Below, piece by piece: positions 18,506-26,502 of a DNA stretch of 64,000 nucleotides (positions within the stretch are counted from its first letter, which is position 1; every line of letters begins with the position of its first letter). Origin of the DNA: an uncultured Eubacteriales bacterium (lineage in GTDB: Bacteria > Bacillota > Clostridia > Christensenellales > Aristaeellaceae); the NCBI GenBank assembly GCA_900316415.1, contig ONCV01000001.1:1-64000 (forward strand). The letters run 5' to 3'. Below the pieces are notes generated by a model, which worked only from the letters and a program-made list of their open reading frames with translations, searched no databases and was not told the origin of the DNA. The position numbers and the translations under genes were made by a program.

Positions 18506-19168
18506 ATGGCGGAGCAGTTCAGCCTTCCCCGGAACAGCTGCGTGATCGTATTCCGGCCGGAGGAACGGCCGGCCTTTTCCCTGACGGAGACGCTTCGGAA
18601 TCTGGCGCCCATGGAGGAAAACGACCTGCTGGCGGAGGATGGCGCCGGACGGGCCCTGCTGATCAAGGCCGGGGAGGATCCGGAGGAGATCGCGGAGTTT
18701 GCCCTGGCGCTGATTGATACCGTGGAGGGGGAAACCGGGCTCCGAATGAAGGCCGGGGTCAGCAATGTGCACCGGAAGCCGGAGGAATGGCCGGCGGGAT
18801 ACCGGGAGGCGATTTCCGCCCTGGAGACGGGGGACCGGTTCCAGCGGAAGGCGCCGGTTCAGGTATACGCCCATCAGCTGCTGGAGCGCATGGCGGAGCG
18901 GATTCCGCCGGAAACCCTGCGGGAAATCCGCGCGCAGGTTTTCGGAGACCGGGCGGGGGGCATCCTGACGGAGGAGACCCTCGAGACGGCGGAGCGGTTC
19001 TTCGAGGCGGATCTGAATCTGTCCGTGGCCGCGCGCCAGATGTTTATCCATCGGAATACCCTGATTTACCGGCTGGACCGGATTCAGCGGGAAACCGGGC
19101 TGGATCTGCGGTCCTTTCGGGATGCGATGATTTTTCGGCTGCTGATGATGCTGCCGGAGGGAGAGTGA
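18506..19168 (+). CDS. PucR/CdaR-type helix-turn-helix regulator
   Basis: 220 residues. The C-terminal 55 residues (FFEADLNLSVAARQMFIHRNT onward, to the LDRIQRETGLDLRSFRDA block) are the HTH_30 domain of the PucR/CdaR family. The middle part (about 75-130, with VSNVHRKPEEWPAGYREA) resembles the GGDEF-like linker domain of those proteins. The usual N-terminal sensor domain is reduced to about 70 residues, so this is a short member. It is probably cotranscribed with the S41 protease gene that starts 5 bp after its stop; the target is unknown. Confidence 0.82.
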   Translation: MAEQFSLPRNSCVIVFRPEERPAFSLTETLRNLAPMEENDLLAEDGAGRALLIKAGEDPEEIAEFALALIDTVEGETGLRMKAGVSNVHRKPEEWPAGYREAISALETGDRFQRKAPVQVYAHQLLERMAERIPPETLREIRAQVFGDRAGGILTEETLETAERFFEADLNLSVAARQMFIHRNTLIYRLDRIQRETGLDLRSFRDAMIFRLLMMLPEGE

Positions 19169-19173
19169 AATCC

Positions 19174-20445
19174 ATGAACACGAGGAAAAAATGGCTGCTG
19201 GTGCTTTCGCTGGGGCTGTGCCTGTGCCTGCTGAGCGGGTGCGTGAACTTCCCCTATTCCACCCTGACGTCCATGTTCAGCACCGACGGAGCGAGCGCCG
19301 CGCAGGATGATCCTTCCGGAGTGAAATCCGATACCGTGACCATTCCCCGGGAGCTCTATGAGCGCTATCGCCAGTTCGACGAGCTGCTGGATCTGATGGA
19401 CGCGGTGGACGCCTATTATTATCAGGAAGCCAGCACGGAGGATATGCTCCGGGGGGCCAGCGCCGGGCTGCTGGCCGGCCTGAAGGATCCCTATACCTTC
19501 TACTATACGCCGGAGGAATGGCAGGAAATGCAGGAGGACGACGAAGGCGAATACGCCGGCGTGGGCATCCTGATCTCCTCGAATTACAGCACCGGGCTCT
19601 GCACCATCAGCCGCGTGTTCAAGGGCAGCCCGGCCGAGGCGGCGGGCGTGCAGCGCGGCGATATCCTGTACCGGGTGGAGGAGGATCTGTACGTGGTGCC
19701 CGAAACCCTGCAGGACGCGGTGGACATCATGCGGGGAACGCCGGGAACCAGCGTGAACGTGACCTTCCTGCGGAACGGGGAGGAGCTGACCTTCTCGCTG
19801 GAGCGGGCGATCATCAACGTGAACCGGGTGGAGAGCACCCTGCTGACGGAGGATGTGGGCCTGATCGCCATGTACGAATTCGCCGGCAAGGGAGACGAGG
19901 AATTCGAGACGGCGCTGACGGAGCTGACGGAGCAGGGCGCGAAGGGCCTGATCATTGACCTTCGGGACAATCCCGGCGGATGGGTGGAAGCGGCCCAGCA
20001 TATCGGGGACCTGTTCATGGACGCGGGGGATCTGTGCTACCTGGTGTATCGGGACGGCGAAGAGGATCACTGCTACCGCACGCGGGACGGGAAAATCGAG
20101 ATGCCCATCGTGCTGCTGGTGAACGAGAACAGCGCCAGCGCCTCCGAGATTCTGACCGCCGCGCTGCGGGAGCGCGCGGGGGCCACCGTGGTGGGCGTGA
20201 CGACCTATGGCAAGGGCATTGTGCAGATTGTGACGCCGATCGGCCAGGATGGCGCCGGTTTCCAGATGACCGTTGCGGAATACCTGACCCCGGAGGGAAA
20301 TCATGTTCATAAAATCGGCCTGGAGCCGGATGTGGAGATTCCGCTGGAGAAGGGCGACAACGGCGGCTATGATTTCGGGGACAAGGAAAACGATCCCCAG
20401 CTGAAGAAGGCGCTGGAGGTCCTGCTGGAGAAGATGAGCCCCTAA
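19174..20445 (+). CDS. S41-family C-terminal processing protease, lipoprotein
   Basis: 423 residues. A lipoprotein signal ends in LLSGC. A short N-terminal helical region (DAVDAYYYQEASTEDMLRGA) leads to a PDZ domain (about 120-205) and the S41 catalytic core. Catalytic Ser322 is in NSASASEI and Lys347 in YGKGIVQ, with the same 25-residue spacing as in Tsp/CtpA. It would cleave exported proteins at the membrane surface. It starts 5 bp after the PucR-type regulator, so the two are translationally close. A long hairpin terminator follows. Confidence 0.93.
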   Translation: MNTRKKWLLVLSLGLCLCLLSGCVNFPYSTLTSMFSTDGASAAQDDPSGVKSDTVTIPRELYERYRQFDELLDLMDAVDAYYYQEASTEDMLRGASAGLLAGLKDPYTFYYTPEEWQEMQEDDEGEYAGVGILISSNYSTGLCTISRVFKGSPAEAAGVQRGDILYRVEEDLYVVPETLQDAVDIMRGTPGTSVNVTFLRNGEELTFSLERAIINVNRVESTLLTEDVGLIAMYEFAGKGDEEFETALTELTEQGAKGLIIDLRDNPGGWVEAAQHIGDLFMDAGDLCYLVYRDGEEDHCYRTRDGKIEMPIVLLVNENSASASEILTAALRERAGATVVGVTTYGKGIVQIVTPIGQDGAGFQMTVAEYLTPEGNHVHKIGLEPDVEIPLEKGDNGGYDFGDKENDPQLKKALEVLLEKMSP

Positions 20446-20493
20446 GGGACGCGGAATGCTTCCTCCGGGAAGGCGGACCGGGATATAAAACAG

Positions 20494-20533
20494 GAGGGGC
20501 GGGGAGCGCCATGGCGCTTCCCGCCCCTCTTTT
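20494..20533. terminator. Bidirectional terminator between convergent genes
   Basis: GAGGGGCGGG...CCCGCCCCTC with an inner AGCGCC/GGCGCT stem. TTTT follows on the plus strand, and TGTTTTATA follows on the minus strand for the gene at 20580. Confidence 0.88.
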
Positions 20534-20579
20534 GCAGGAAATCCTATGAAAGAATCCAAAGGCAGTACGGAGAACCGGC

Positions 20580-21476
20580 TCAGTCGAACTCCACCAGGAT
20601 CTCCATCTCCGTTTCGTCCGTCTCGTCCTCCTCCGGGTCCTCGGAGGAAGCGGCGCCGTCCCCGCCGTCCGGCGGGCACTCGCTGACGAGAATGGAAAAA
20701 TTCTTCTCCTCCTCGCCGATGGGCGCCACCAGCAGGGTGTACGTATCCTCGCCGAGGCGGCAGACGGAACCCTCCGCGGTGGAGGAGGGGATCAGGGTCA
20801 GCACGGTGCTTCCGGTGGAATCCAGGACGGAAATGCTGAGGCTAGCGCCGGAGGTGCGGATGCGGACCTTCGCGGCATGCTCCATGGGAAAGGACAGGTA
20901 GACGGGCTCCATCCGATCGTTGAACCGGCCGGAGTATCGCTCCTCCAATCCGAAGGAGGCGGTGATCCGGTCCTCGGAAATGGCCTGGGTCCGGGCCATC
21001 CGGACGGAAGCCTCCGTGGCCTCCTTCAGTGCCATGGCGGCTTCGGCCAGCTCTCCGTAGAGCGCGTCCGCCGCCTGACGGGCTTCCAGCGCCGCGGTCT
21101 TCCGCGCCTCCGCCTTTTCCCCGGCATCCTTCAGGGCTTTCTCCGCCTCCGCGACCTTCCGTTCCGCTTCCGCCTTCTCCGCTTCGGAGGCCTTCCCGGC
21201 GGCTTCCCGGGCGGCTTTCAGCTCCTTTTCCCGCTTTTTCACCCGTTTTTCCGCGGTTTCCGCGCTGGCTTCCGCCTCCTCCGCGGCCTCATTCAGCTCC
21301 ATATAGGCCTGCCCGAGGGCCTTCGCCTTTTCCTCCGCGGCGACCCGGGCAGCTTCCGCCTCCGCGGCGGTGCTCCAGGGAGAGGAATCCTCCGCGCGGG
21401 CGGCGGGGATGGCGCAGCCCAGCGAGAGCGCCAGCGCGATGGCCAGCAGCGCAACACGCTTCCGGAAAAAAACCAT
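20580..21476 (-). CDS. Exported coiled-coil protein with a C-terminal beta domain
   Basis: 298 residues. A signal peptide probably ends at ARA/ED (residue 28). Residues 35-145 are a long Ala/Glu/Lys-rich coiled coil. Residues 165-270 look like a small beta-sandwich (pre-peptidase C-terminal-like, with YSGRFNDRMEPVYLSFPME and TYTLLVAPIGEEE). The last 25 residues are very acidic. No enzyme motif is visible; a surface or periplasm-like spacer is the best guess. The ATG at 21476 follows GGAGGG. Confidence 0.75.
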   Translation of the reverse strand: MVFFRKRVALLAIALALSLGCAIPAARAEDSSPWSTAAEAEAARVAAEEKAKALGQAYMELNEAAEEAEASAETAEKRVKKREKELKAAREAAGKASEAEKAEAERKVAEAEKALKDAGEKAEARKTAALEARQAADALYGELAEAAMALKEATEASVRMARTQAISEDRITASFGLEERYSGRFNDRMEPVYLSFPMEHAAKVRIRTSGASLSISVLDSTGSTVLTLIPSSTAEGSVCRLGEDTYTLLVAPIGEEEKNFSILVSECPPDGGDGAASSEDPEEDETDETEMEILVEFD

Positions 21477-21515
21477 GACGGCGCTCCCTCCTTTTCTCCT
21501 GTTTTTCCTGCGGCC

Positions 21516-21544
21516 ATTATACCGCAGGAAGCCGGCTTCTTCAA
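21516..21544 (-). promoter_or_regulatory. SigA-type promoter of the coiled-coil gene
   Basis: On the minus strand TTGAAG (21539-21544) and TATAAT (21516-21521) with a 17-bp spacer. Confidence 0.8.
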
Positions 21545-21585
21545 GAAAATGTTACAAAAATGTGAAGAACCTGGGTGCGGAGCGC

Positions 21586-22686
21586 TTACTTCCGATAGGG
21601 CTCCGGCCGCTCACAGGTGGTGGACAGGGAACACGCGGCACCGGTTTCGCTGCTCCGGAGGATCTGCTCGACGATGTCCAGCACGTGGCACGCCATCTCC
21701 CGGGATACGCGGGGCTTTCCCCCCTCGCGGATCGCCCGGGCCAGATCCGCCGGCCCGATGCCCCGGGAGTTTTCGCTCAGATCGTTGACCGGCTCCAGGG
21801 TGACGGGCGTCCCGCCGCCCTCTCCGGGCAGGGAGGCCGGAAGAAGCACCGTATCCCCTCCGAACTGATTTGCGTCTCCCAGCTTCAGCATTCCCTTCGT
21901 GCCGTAGACCGTAAAGTACGCCAGATCCATCGGAAGGCTGTCCCCGTTGAGGGAGAAGGTTCCGGAAATGCCGCTCTGCGTCGTCAGCACGGCGTCGATC
22001 TGGCTTTCGTTGTCATAGATATATTCCTGGCCGTATTCCGGACTCTGCGGGAAGCTGTTGATCCGCACCCGGCTCCGGTTGCTGACGGTTCCGAACACCT
22101 GTTTCATCGGCCCCAGCAGGCTGACCAGCGCGGTCAGGTAGTACACGCCGTAATCGTATCCGATTCCGCCGTAGGGCATCCTCAGGAATTTGAACAGGCT
22201 GGCCAGCAGGGTAATATCCCGGTTCGCGACCACATGGAAGGAGGTCACCTCGCCGATGAGCCCGTCGTCGATCGCCTTCCGGGCCGTCTGCACCGCGCTG
22301 CCCAGAAAGGTCTCCGGCGCGGAGCCGAGATACAGCCCCCGTTCGTCCGCGAGGCGGATCAGTTCCTTCGCCTCCGCCACCGTGGTCGCGATGGGCTTTT
22401 CCGTGTAGACGTGCTTTCCCGCCAGAAGTCCCTTCCGGATCAGGTCATAATGGGTCGGCGCGGGCGTCAGGATGACCAGCAGTTCGATCTCCGGATCCTG
22501 CAGGATCTGCTCCAGGGTCTGCGCCCGGATTCCGTATTTCTTCCCCTGCCGGACGGCGCTGTCCATGCCTTTCGAGCAGCAGGACAGGACCTCCAGATTG
22601 TCGTACCGGTCCCTCATGTTGGTCAGGTAAATGTCGCTGATGCTTCCGCATCCGACCACGGCGGTTTTCACGGGCTGACAGTTCAT
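21586..22686 (-). CDS. Gfo/Idh/MocA-family NAD(P)-dependent oxidoreductase
   Basis: 366 residues. The N-terminal Rossmann fold carries AVVGCGSISDIYL, and the family motif EKPIATTVAEAKELI follows the ILTPAPTHYD strand. The C-terminal half is the GFO_IDH_MocA_C beta-sheet domain (YDYGVYYLTALVSLLGP). Members oxidise or reduce sugars, inositol or related cyclitols. No transporter or kinase is adjacent, so the substrate cannot be predicted. It has its own promoter and is divergent from the TM1266-type gene. Confidence 0.9.
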   Translation of the reverse strand: MNCQPVKTAVVGCGSISDIYLTNMRDRYDNLEVLSCCSKGMDSAVRQGKKYGIRAQTLEQILQDPEIELLVILTPAPTHYDLIRKGLLAGKHVYTEKPIATTVAEAKELIRLADERGLYLGSAPETFLGSAVQTARKAIDDGLIGEVTSFHVVANRDITLLASLFKFLRMPYGGIGYDYGVYYLTALVSLLGPMKQVFGTVSNRSRVRINSFPQSPEYGQEYIYDNESQIDAVLTTQSGISGTFSLNGDSLPMDLAYFTVYGTKGMLKLGDANQFGGDTVLLPASLPGEGGGTPVTLEPVNDLSENSRGIGPADLARAIREGGKPRVSREMACHVLDIVEQILRSSETGAACSLSTTCERPEPYRK

Positions 22687-22757
22687 GTTCCCTTCCTCCC
22701 CGATCCTCAGGATTGCGCTGTGTATTCGGCCGATTCAGGCTTTTTCCGTCCCCGGGA

Positions 22758-22786
22758 ATGGTACCACAATCCCGCTCATCCTTCAA
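22758..22786 (-). promoter_or_regulatory. SigA-type promoter of the Gfo/Idh/MocA gene
   Basis: On the minus strand TTGAAG (22781-22786) and TACCAT (22758-22763), 17 bp apart. Confidence 0.65.
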
Positions 22787-22819
22787 GCCCTGTTCTCCGC
22801 CCTGCCGGACCTGCCGGGA

Positions 22820-22848
22820 TTGCAAAGGCGGCGGGAGTATGGTATGAT
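22820..22848 (+). promoter_or_regulatory. SigA-type promoter of the TM1266-type gene
   Basis: TTGCAA (22820-22825) and TATGAT (22843-22848) with a 17-bp spacer, 196 nt ahead of the gene. Confidence 0.82.
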
Positions 22849-22965
22849 ACCCGCGGAGGGGAAACCGGAGCCGGAGGAATGCTCCGAAGGCCGAGGGACC
22901 TTTCCGGACGAACGGATTGAGCGCGAAGGGGAACCGATGCGCAAGATGGGAAGGGAGGAAAAAAC

Positions 22966-23040
22966 ATGTTTTTTTCGCGCGCTTTCTTGCCGAAGTCCGG
23001 AAGAGAACGCGTGTTTTTTTGTCGAAAAAAAGGAGGATGA
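22966..23040 (+). CDS. Possible 24-residue leader peptide
   Basis: ATG at 22966 follows GGGAGG by a good distance and the frame ends at 23040, three bases before the next gene. The stop overlaps the AGGAGG that serves that gene. The peptide would read MFFSRAFLPKSG then RERVFFCRKKGG: short, basic and Phe-rich. Near its end T7-GTCG-A7 (23014-23031) can form an AT hairpin directly before the downstream Shine-Dalgarno. Translation of this ORF could therefore affect access to that site. Coding status is unproven. Confidence 0.35.
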   Translation: MFFSRAFLPKSGRERVFFCRKKGG

Positions 23041-23043
23041 GGC

Positions 23044-23298
23044 ATGGAGACCCGACTGGGCTTTGTGGGCATCGTGGTGGAGAAGCGGGAGGAAATCGCC
23101 CGGGTCAACCGGGTGCTCAGCGAAGCGGGAAAGCTGATTCGGGGCCGCATCGGCGTGCCGAATCAGGAGGACGGGACGGCCGTGATCGGCCTGATCGTCG
23201 AGGGAACCAATGACGAGCTCGGCGCGCTGACCGGAAAGCTGGGCAACATTCCCGGCATCACGGTCAGGAGTGCCCTGGCCGGAAAGAAGCATGGCTGA
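23044..23298 (+). CDS. TM1266-family iron-only hydrogenase system regulator
   Basis: 84 residues with the ferredoxin-like fold of the TM1266 family: METRLGFVGIVVEKRE, a middle VIGLIVEGTNDELGALTGKLG and the closing PGITVRSAL. In other Clostridia and Thermotoga the gene sits with HydE/F/G [FeFe]-hydrogenase maturases and is called a hydrogenase-system regulator, although its biochemical role is unknown. No hydrogenase gene lies in this window. The ATG at 23044 follows AGGAGG. The ABC binding protein gene starts 55 bp later. Confidence 0.88.
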   Translation: METRLGFVGIVVEKREEIARVNRVLSEAGKLIRGRIGVPNQEDGTAVIGLIVEGTNDELGALTGKLGNIPGITVRSALAGKKHG

Positions 23299-23307
23299 AA
23301 GACTGAC

Positions 23308-23321
23308 GCGGGGTACCCCGC
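23308..23321. repeat. Short perfect palindrome
   Basis: GCGGGGTACCCCGC, 14 bp with no loop, lies between the TM1266-type gene and the binding protein gene. It may be an operator or chance in GC-rich DNA; no T tract follows. Confidence 0.35.
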
Positions 23322-23352
23322 ACAAAAATGCAAAGAAGGAAGGAAAAGAAAT

Positions 23353-24270
23353 ATGAAGAAACTGATCACGATCATTCTGACCCTGGCGCTGGCGCTGAGC
23401 TGCGCCGCGCTGACCCTGGCGGAGGATGCCGGGCTGAAGCTCTCCGCGCCCACCGGCGCTCCGGCCCTGGCGGTGGCCGCGATGGCCGCGGAACATCCGG
23501 AAAACTATACCTTCCTGGACGCCTCCACCATCGGGGCGGAGTTCCAGAAGAATGAGGCGGACTTCATCATTGCGCCGATCAATGCCGGGGCGAAGCTGTT
23601 CCGGGCGGGCAAATCCACCTATCAGCTGGCGGCGGTGGTGACCTGGGGCAATCTGTTCTTCGCTTCCCAGAAGGCGGACTTTTCCGCGGACAGCCTGAAC
23701 GGAGCGGATCTGACCCTCTTCGGGGAGAATACGATCAACGCCTCCGTGGTGCTGGCGGTGCTGGAGGCGAAGGGAATCGTGCCCGCCTCGGTGAACTACC
23801 TGGCCGGCGCGGCGGAAACCCAGGCGGAGCTGCTGAGCAACCCGGACGCCATCGTGGTGACGGCCGATCCCGCGGTCACCGCGGCGAAAGTCAAAAATGC
23901 GAACGTGAAGACCCTGTCCGTGGAGGAGATGCTGAAGGAAGCCCTGGACATGGACGGATACGCCCAGGCGGGGCTGTTTGTCCGGGCGGAGACCGCCGCG
24001 GAGAAGCCGGAAGAGGTGGCCGCGTATCTGGAGGCGGTCCGGGAAGCCGCGGGCCGGGCGGAAACGGATGTCGCCGCCGTGGCGGAAGCGGCGGTGACGC
24101 TGGAGATCCTGCCCAATGCCAAGGTGGCGGAGGCGGCGATTCCCGGATGCCATATCCGCTATGAGGAAGCCGCGGCGGTGAAGGCGGAGATTGAAAAGAC
24201 CGCGGCCTTTGATCTGAGCCAGTACGGCGGCGAAGTGCCCGCGGACGAATTCTATTTCCAGGCGAAGTAA
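23353..24270 (+). CDS. ABC transporter substrate-binding protein (NitT/TauT-like)
   Basis: 305 residues with a signal peptide (cleavage near LTLAED) and no lipobox at the cleavage site. The body resembles NMT1/SsuA-type binding proteins: a small first lobe with PTGAPALAVAAMA and a hinge with DFIIAPINAGAKLFRAG. Such proteins bind sulfonates, nitrate, taurine or thiamin precursors; the ligand here is unknown. A cognate permease follows 43 bp downstream, but no ATPase gene is present. In Gram-positive cells a soluble binding protein without a lipid anchor is unusual. Confidence 0.8.
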   Translation: MKKLITIILTLALALSCAALTLAEDAGLKLSAPTGAPALAVAAMAAEHPENYTFLDASTIGAEFQKNEADFIIAPINAGAKLFRAGKSTYQLAAVVTWGNLFFASQKADFSADSLNGADLTLFGENTINASVVLAVLEAKGIVPASVNYLAGAAETQAELLSNPDAIVVTADPAVTAAKVKNANVKTLSVEEMLKEALDMDGYAQAGLFVRAETAAEKPEEVAAYLEAVREAAGRAETDVAAVAEAAVTLEILPNAKVAEAAIPGCHIRYEEAAAVKAEIEKTAAFDLSQYGGEVPADEFYFQAK

Positions 24271-24313
24271 TCCGCCGAACGGAACAGGAACAAAACGAAA
24301 GGGGGGACGGCTT

Positions 24314-25093
24314 TTGTCTCCGGAAAAAAAGGGGAGGAAAAACCGTCCCCCGTCCGGCCTGGTCGAGACGCTGGGGATTCTGCTGCTGGGTGCGCTGATT
24401 CAGGCGGCCAGCTGGATGAAGGGGGACGCCCTGGTTTTTCCGGGCGTGCCGAAAATTCTGCAGGCCTTTTTCCGCCTGCTGGGGGAGGGCAGAACCTGGC
24501 TGCAGGCCGGGGTGACGCTGGGACACCTTGCGGAGACGCTGGCGATCTCCACGGGAATCGGGGTGGCGCTGGGACTGTGCCAGGGGCTGAGCGATTTCGT
24601 CTTTCGCATGACCCGCCCGGTCATGACCTTCCTGCGGGCGATGCCCATGATCGTGCTGACGGTCATCATCATGGTGCTGACCTCCTATGACCGGGTGCCG
24701 GTGGCGGCCAGCTCCCTGATTCTGATTCCCATGATCGCGGAGGCGGCCTGCGAGGGCTGCCGCCGGATCGAGCCGGAGCTGATCGATGTCTACCGGATGA
24801 ACAGCGGCCTGACGCCGCGGGTTCTGGCGGAAGTACACCTGCCCCTGATGGCGGGATACCTGCGGCAGGCCTGGCTGAACGCGGCGGGAATGGGCATCCG
24901 CATGGTGGTGACGACGGAATACCTGGTCCAGACCCGGAACTCCCTGGGCAAGGCGGTGTTTACCAGCGGATATTTTTTCGAATATGAGGAAATCTATGCC
25001 TACGCCCTGATCATGATTCTGCTGGTGCTGCTCCTCAGCGAGCTGCCGAAGGCGGCGGCGAGGGCTGTACAAAAACGGAAAACGGAGCTATAA
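24314..25093 (+). CDS. ABC transporter permease (SsuC/TauC type)
   Basis: 259 residues with about six membrane segments. The EAA loop region reads DVYRMNSGLTPRVLAEVHLPLM, as in BPD_transp_1 permeases of the NitT/TauT group. The start is TTG at 24314: AGGGGGG lies 7 bases upstream and no better ATG exists. It pairs with the binding protein upstream. The ATPase that should complete the importer is missing here, so it must be encoded elsewhere or borrowed. The promoter of the VanW gene is embedded in its last codons. Confidence 0.84.
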   Translation: MSPEKKGRKNRPPSGLVETLGILLLGALIQAASWMKGDALVFPGVPKILQAFFRLLGEGRTWLQAGVTLGHLAETLAISTGIGVALGLCQGLSDFVFRMTRPVMTFLRAMPMIVLTVIIMVLTSYDRVPVAASSLILIPMIAEAACEGCRRIEPELIDVYRMNSGLTPRVLAEVHLPLMAGYLRQAWLNAAGMGIRMVVTTEYLVQTRNSLGKAVFTSGYFFEYEEIYAYALIMILLVLLLSELPKAAARAVQKRKTEL

Positions 25094-25094
25094 T
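25066..25094 (+). promoter_or_regulatory. SigA-type promoter of the VanW gene
   Basis: TGTACA (25066-25071) and TATAAT (25089-25094) are 17 bp apart and overlap the end of the permease gene. Confidence 0.65.
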
Positions 25095-25197
25095 GACCGT
25101 GCCCCGGAGTGGCAGGGGCTTTCTTTTTCAGGAGGAGGCGGGCGGCCGCAGAATCGCGCCGCTCCTTCCGGAAGGAGCTTTGGATAAGGTGATCATC

Positions 25198-26400
25198 ATG
25201 GATTTCTGGAAAAAAATGATCTGTGCGCTGCTGGCGCTGGTCCTGCTGGGAACCGCGCTGCCCGCCGCTGTTTCCGCCGAGGAGGAAGAGGATGCCTTCG
25301 CCGGCGAGGAGGTGGAGGGCCAGGAGGACGCGGAGGGCGAGGACACCGAAAACGTGGCCGTGGCGGATCCGAACGCGGTTTATCACGAGAAGACCCTGGC
25401 GGATTTCTCGCTGGATTCCCCCGCGCTGTACCGGGGAAAGATCACGGACGTGATCGGAACCTACAGCATCTACTCCGAAAAGGATATCCATTCGCCCCGG
25501 GTGGCGACGGGCCTGAAGAATACCCCTGTGGATATTCTGTACGTGGGCATCGTCTGGGTCATCGTCCGCTATGAGGACAAGCTCGGCTACGTGAAGCGGG
25601 AGTATCTGTCCAAGGACTTTACGCCCTACGACCCCGTGAACACCGTGCCCTTCAATGTCCAGAAGCATCAGTGGATCGCCACCGTGGCGAAGGAATGCTA
25701 TGTCCGCAAGACCATGACCAAGGAGCCCCTGCAGGAGAAGAACTACCGCTCCTACTGGGTGAAGCTGAATCCCGGAACCCGGATTTCCATCTGGCAGTTC
25801 CTGGACGGATGGGCTGTGGTCAACTATATGCGCTCCTACGGCTATATCGATCCCAACGATCTGAAGGATCTGATCCCCGTAAGCCCGACGGATCAGCCCA
25901 TCAGCAAGGAAAGCCCCATTGCGGCCTACACCAGCTACTATACCATGAAGCATCTGACCACCAACGACAAGCAGACGAAAACCAACAACCTGAACCGCAT
26001 CTGGAACATCGGACACGGGGCGGAGAGGGTGACGGAAACCGGCCTGCTGCAGCCCGGGGATATCTTTAACGGAAACGCCAAGAACATCGGGCCGTACCGG
26101 GGCTACAAGCTGGCCATCGGCCTGGTGGGCGGAAAAGCGGTGCTCTCCAGCGGCGGAGGCACCTGCCAGGTATCCAGCACGCTGTACAACACGGTGTGCC
26201 AGCTGCCGGGCCTGTCGATCCTCAAGCGCCGGCCGCACGGCTACGGCGGCGCCAGCTATCTGCCGATCCACTGCGACGCCGCGGTGGGAAACGACAGCCT
26301 GAACTTCATTTTCCGGAACGATTACGATTTCCCGATCCAGCTGGTGGGGGAGAGCACGGGGGATGGAGCCCTGCTGATGATGGCCTACCGGGCGGACTGA
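25198..26400 (+). CDS. Exported VanW-family protein
   Basis: 400 residues. The start is placed at MDFWKK (25198, after AAGGTGAT) rather than the longer frame, since a clean signal peptide (cleavage near VSAEEE) begins there. An acidic spacer is followed by two SH3-like stretches (about 80-225), the first with TDVIGTYSIYSEKDIHSPRV. The C-terminal VanW domain (about 285-395) has LLQPGDIFN, GGKAVLSSGGGTCQVSSTLYN and DYDFPIQL. VanW proteins are linked to the cell envelope and vancomycin clusters, but their reaction is unknown. No vanA/H/X-type gene is nearby, so this is not evidence of resistance. Confidence 0.88.
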   Translation: MDFWKKMICALLALVLLGTALPAAVSAEEEEDAFAGEEVEGQEDAEGEDTENVAVADPNAVYHEKTLADFSLDSPALYRGKITDVIGTYSIYSEKDIHSPRVATGLKNTPVDILYVGIVWVIVRYEDKLGYVKREYLSKDFTPYDPVNTVPFNVQKHQWIATVAKECYVRKTMTKEPLQEKNYRSYWVKLNPGTRISIWQFLDGWAVVNYMRSYGYIDPNDLKDLIPVSPTDQPISKESPIAAYTSYYTMKHLTTNDKQTKTNNLNRIWNIGHGAERVTETGLLQPGDIFNGNAKNIGPYRGYKLAIGLVGGKAVLSSGGGTCQVSSTLYNTVCQLPGLSILKRRPHGYGGASYLPIHCDAAVGNDSLNFIFRNDYDFPIQLVGESTGDGALLMMAYRAD

Positions 26401-26419
26401 GCCGGAAAACAGGAAACAA

Positions 26420-26448
26420 TTGCATCAATCGAAAAATACAGGTATAAT
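26420..26448 (+). promoter_or_regulatory. SigA-type promoter of the receiver-like gene
   Basis: TTGCAT (26420-26425) and TATAAT (26443-26448) with a 17-bp spacer, 55 bp ahead of the gene. Confidence 0.82.
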
Positions 26449-26502
26449 GCGTGAGGACGGGAGAGGATTCTTCCGCGCATCAACGGCTCAGGAGGGTGAT
26501 AT

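Larger units (their letters stand above)
22687..23043. other. Divergent regulatory region with a long unexplained leader
   Basis: It holds the oxidoreductase promoter (minus), a strong plus-strand promoter at 22820-22848, then about 195 nt of transcribed leader with a CGGAGC...GCTCCG hairpin (near 22871-22892), a 24-residue ORF and an A/T hairpin. I compared the leader with cobalamin, ydaO, glycine, THF and Moco riboswitch cores and found no match. Confidence 0.6.

Noticed and set aside
22849..22965. A known riboswitch in the TM1266 leader
   Set aside because: Compared with cobalamin, ydaO, glycine, THF and Moco cores; the invariant bases are missing.
25198..26400. VanW gene as a sign of glycopeptide resistance
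   Set aside because: No vanA/B ligase, vanH, vanX or VanRS genes are adjacent, and VanW domains are common in non-resistant Clostridia.
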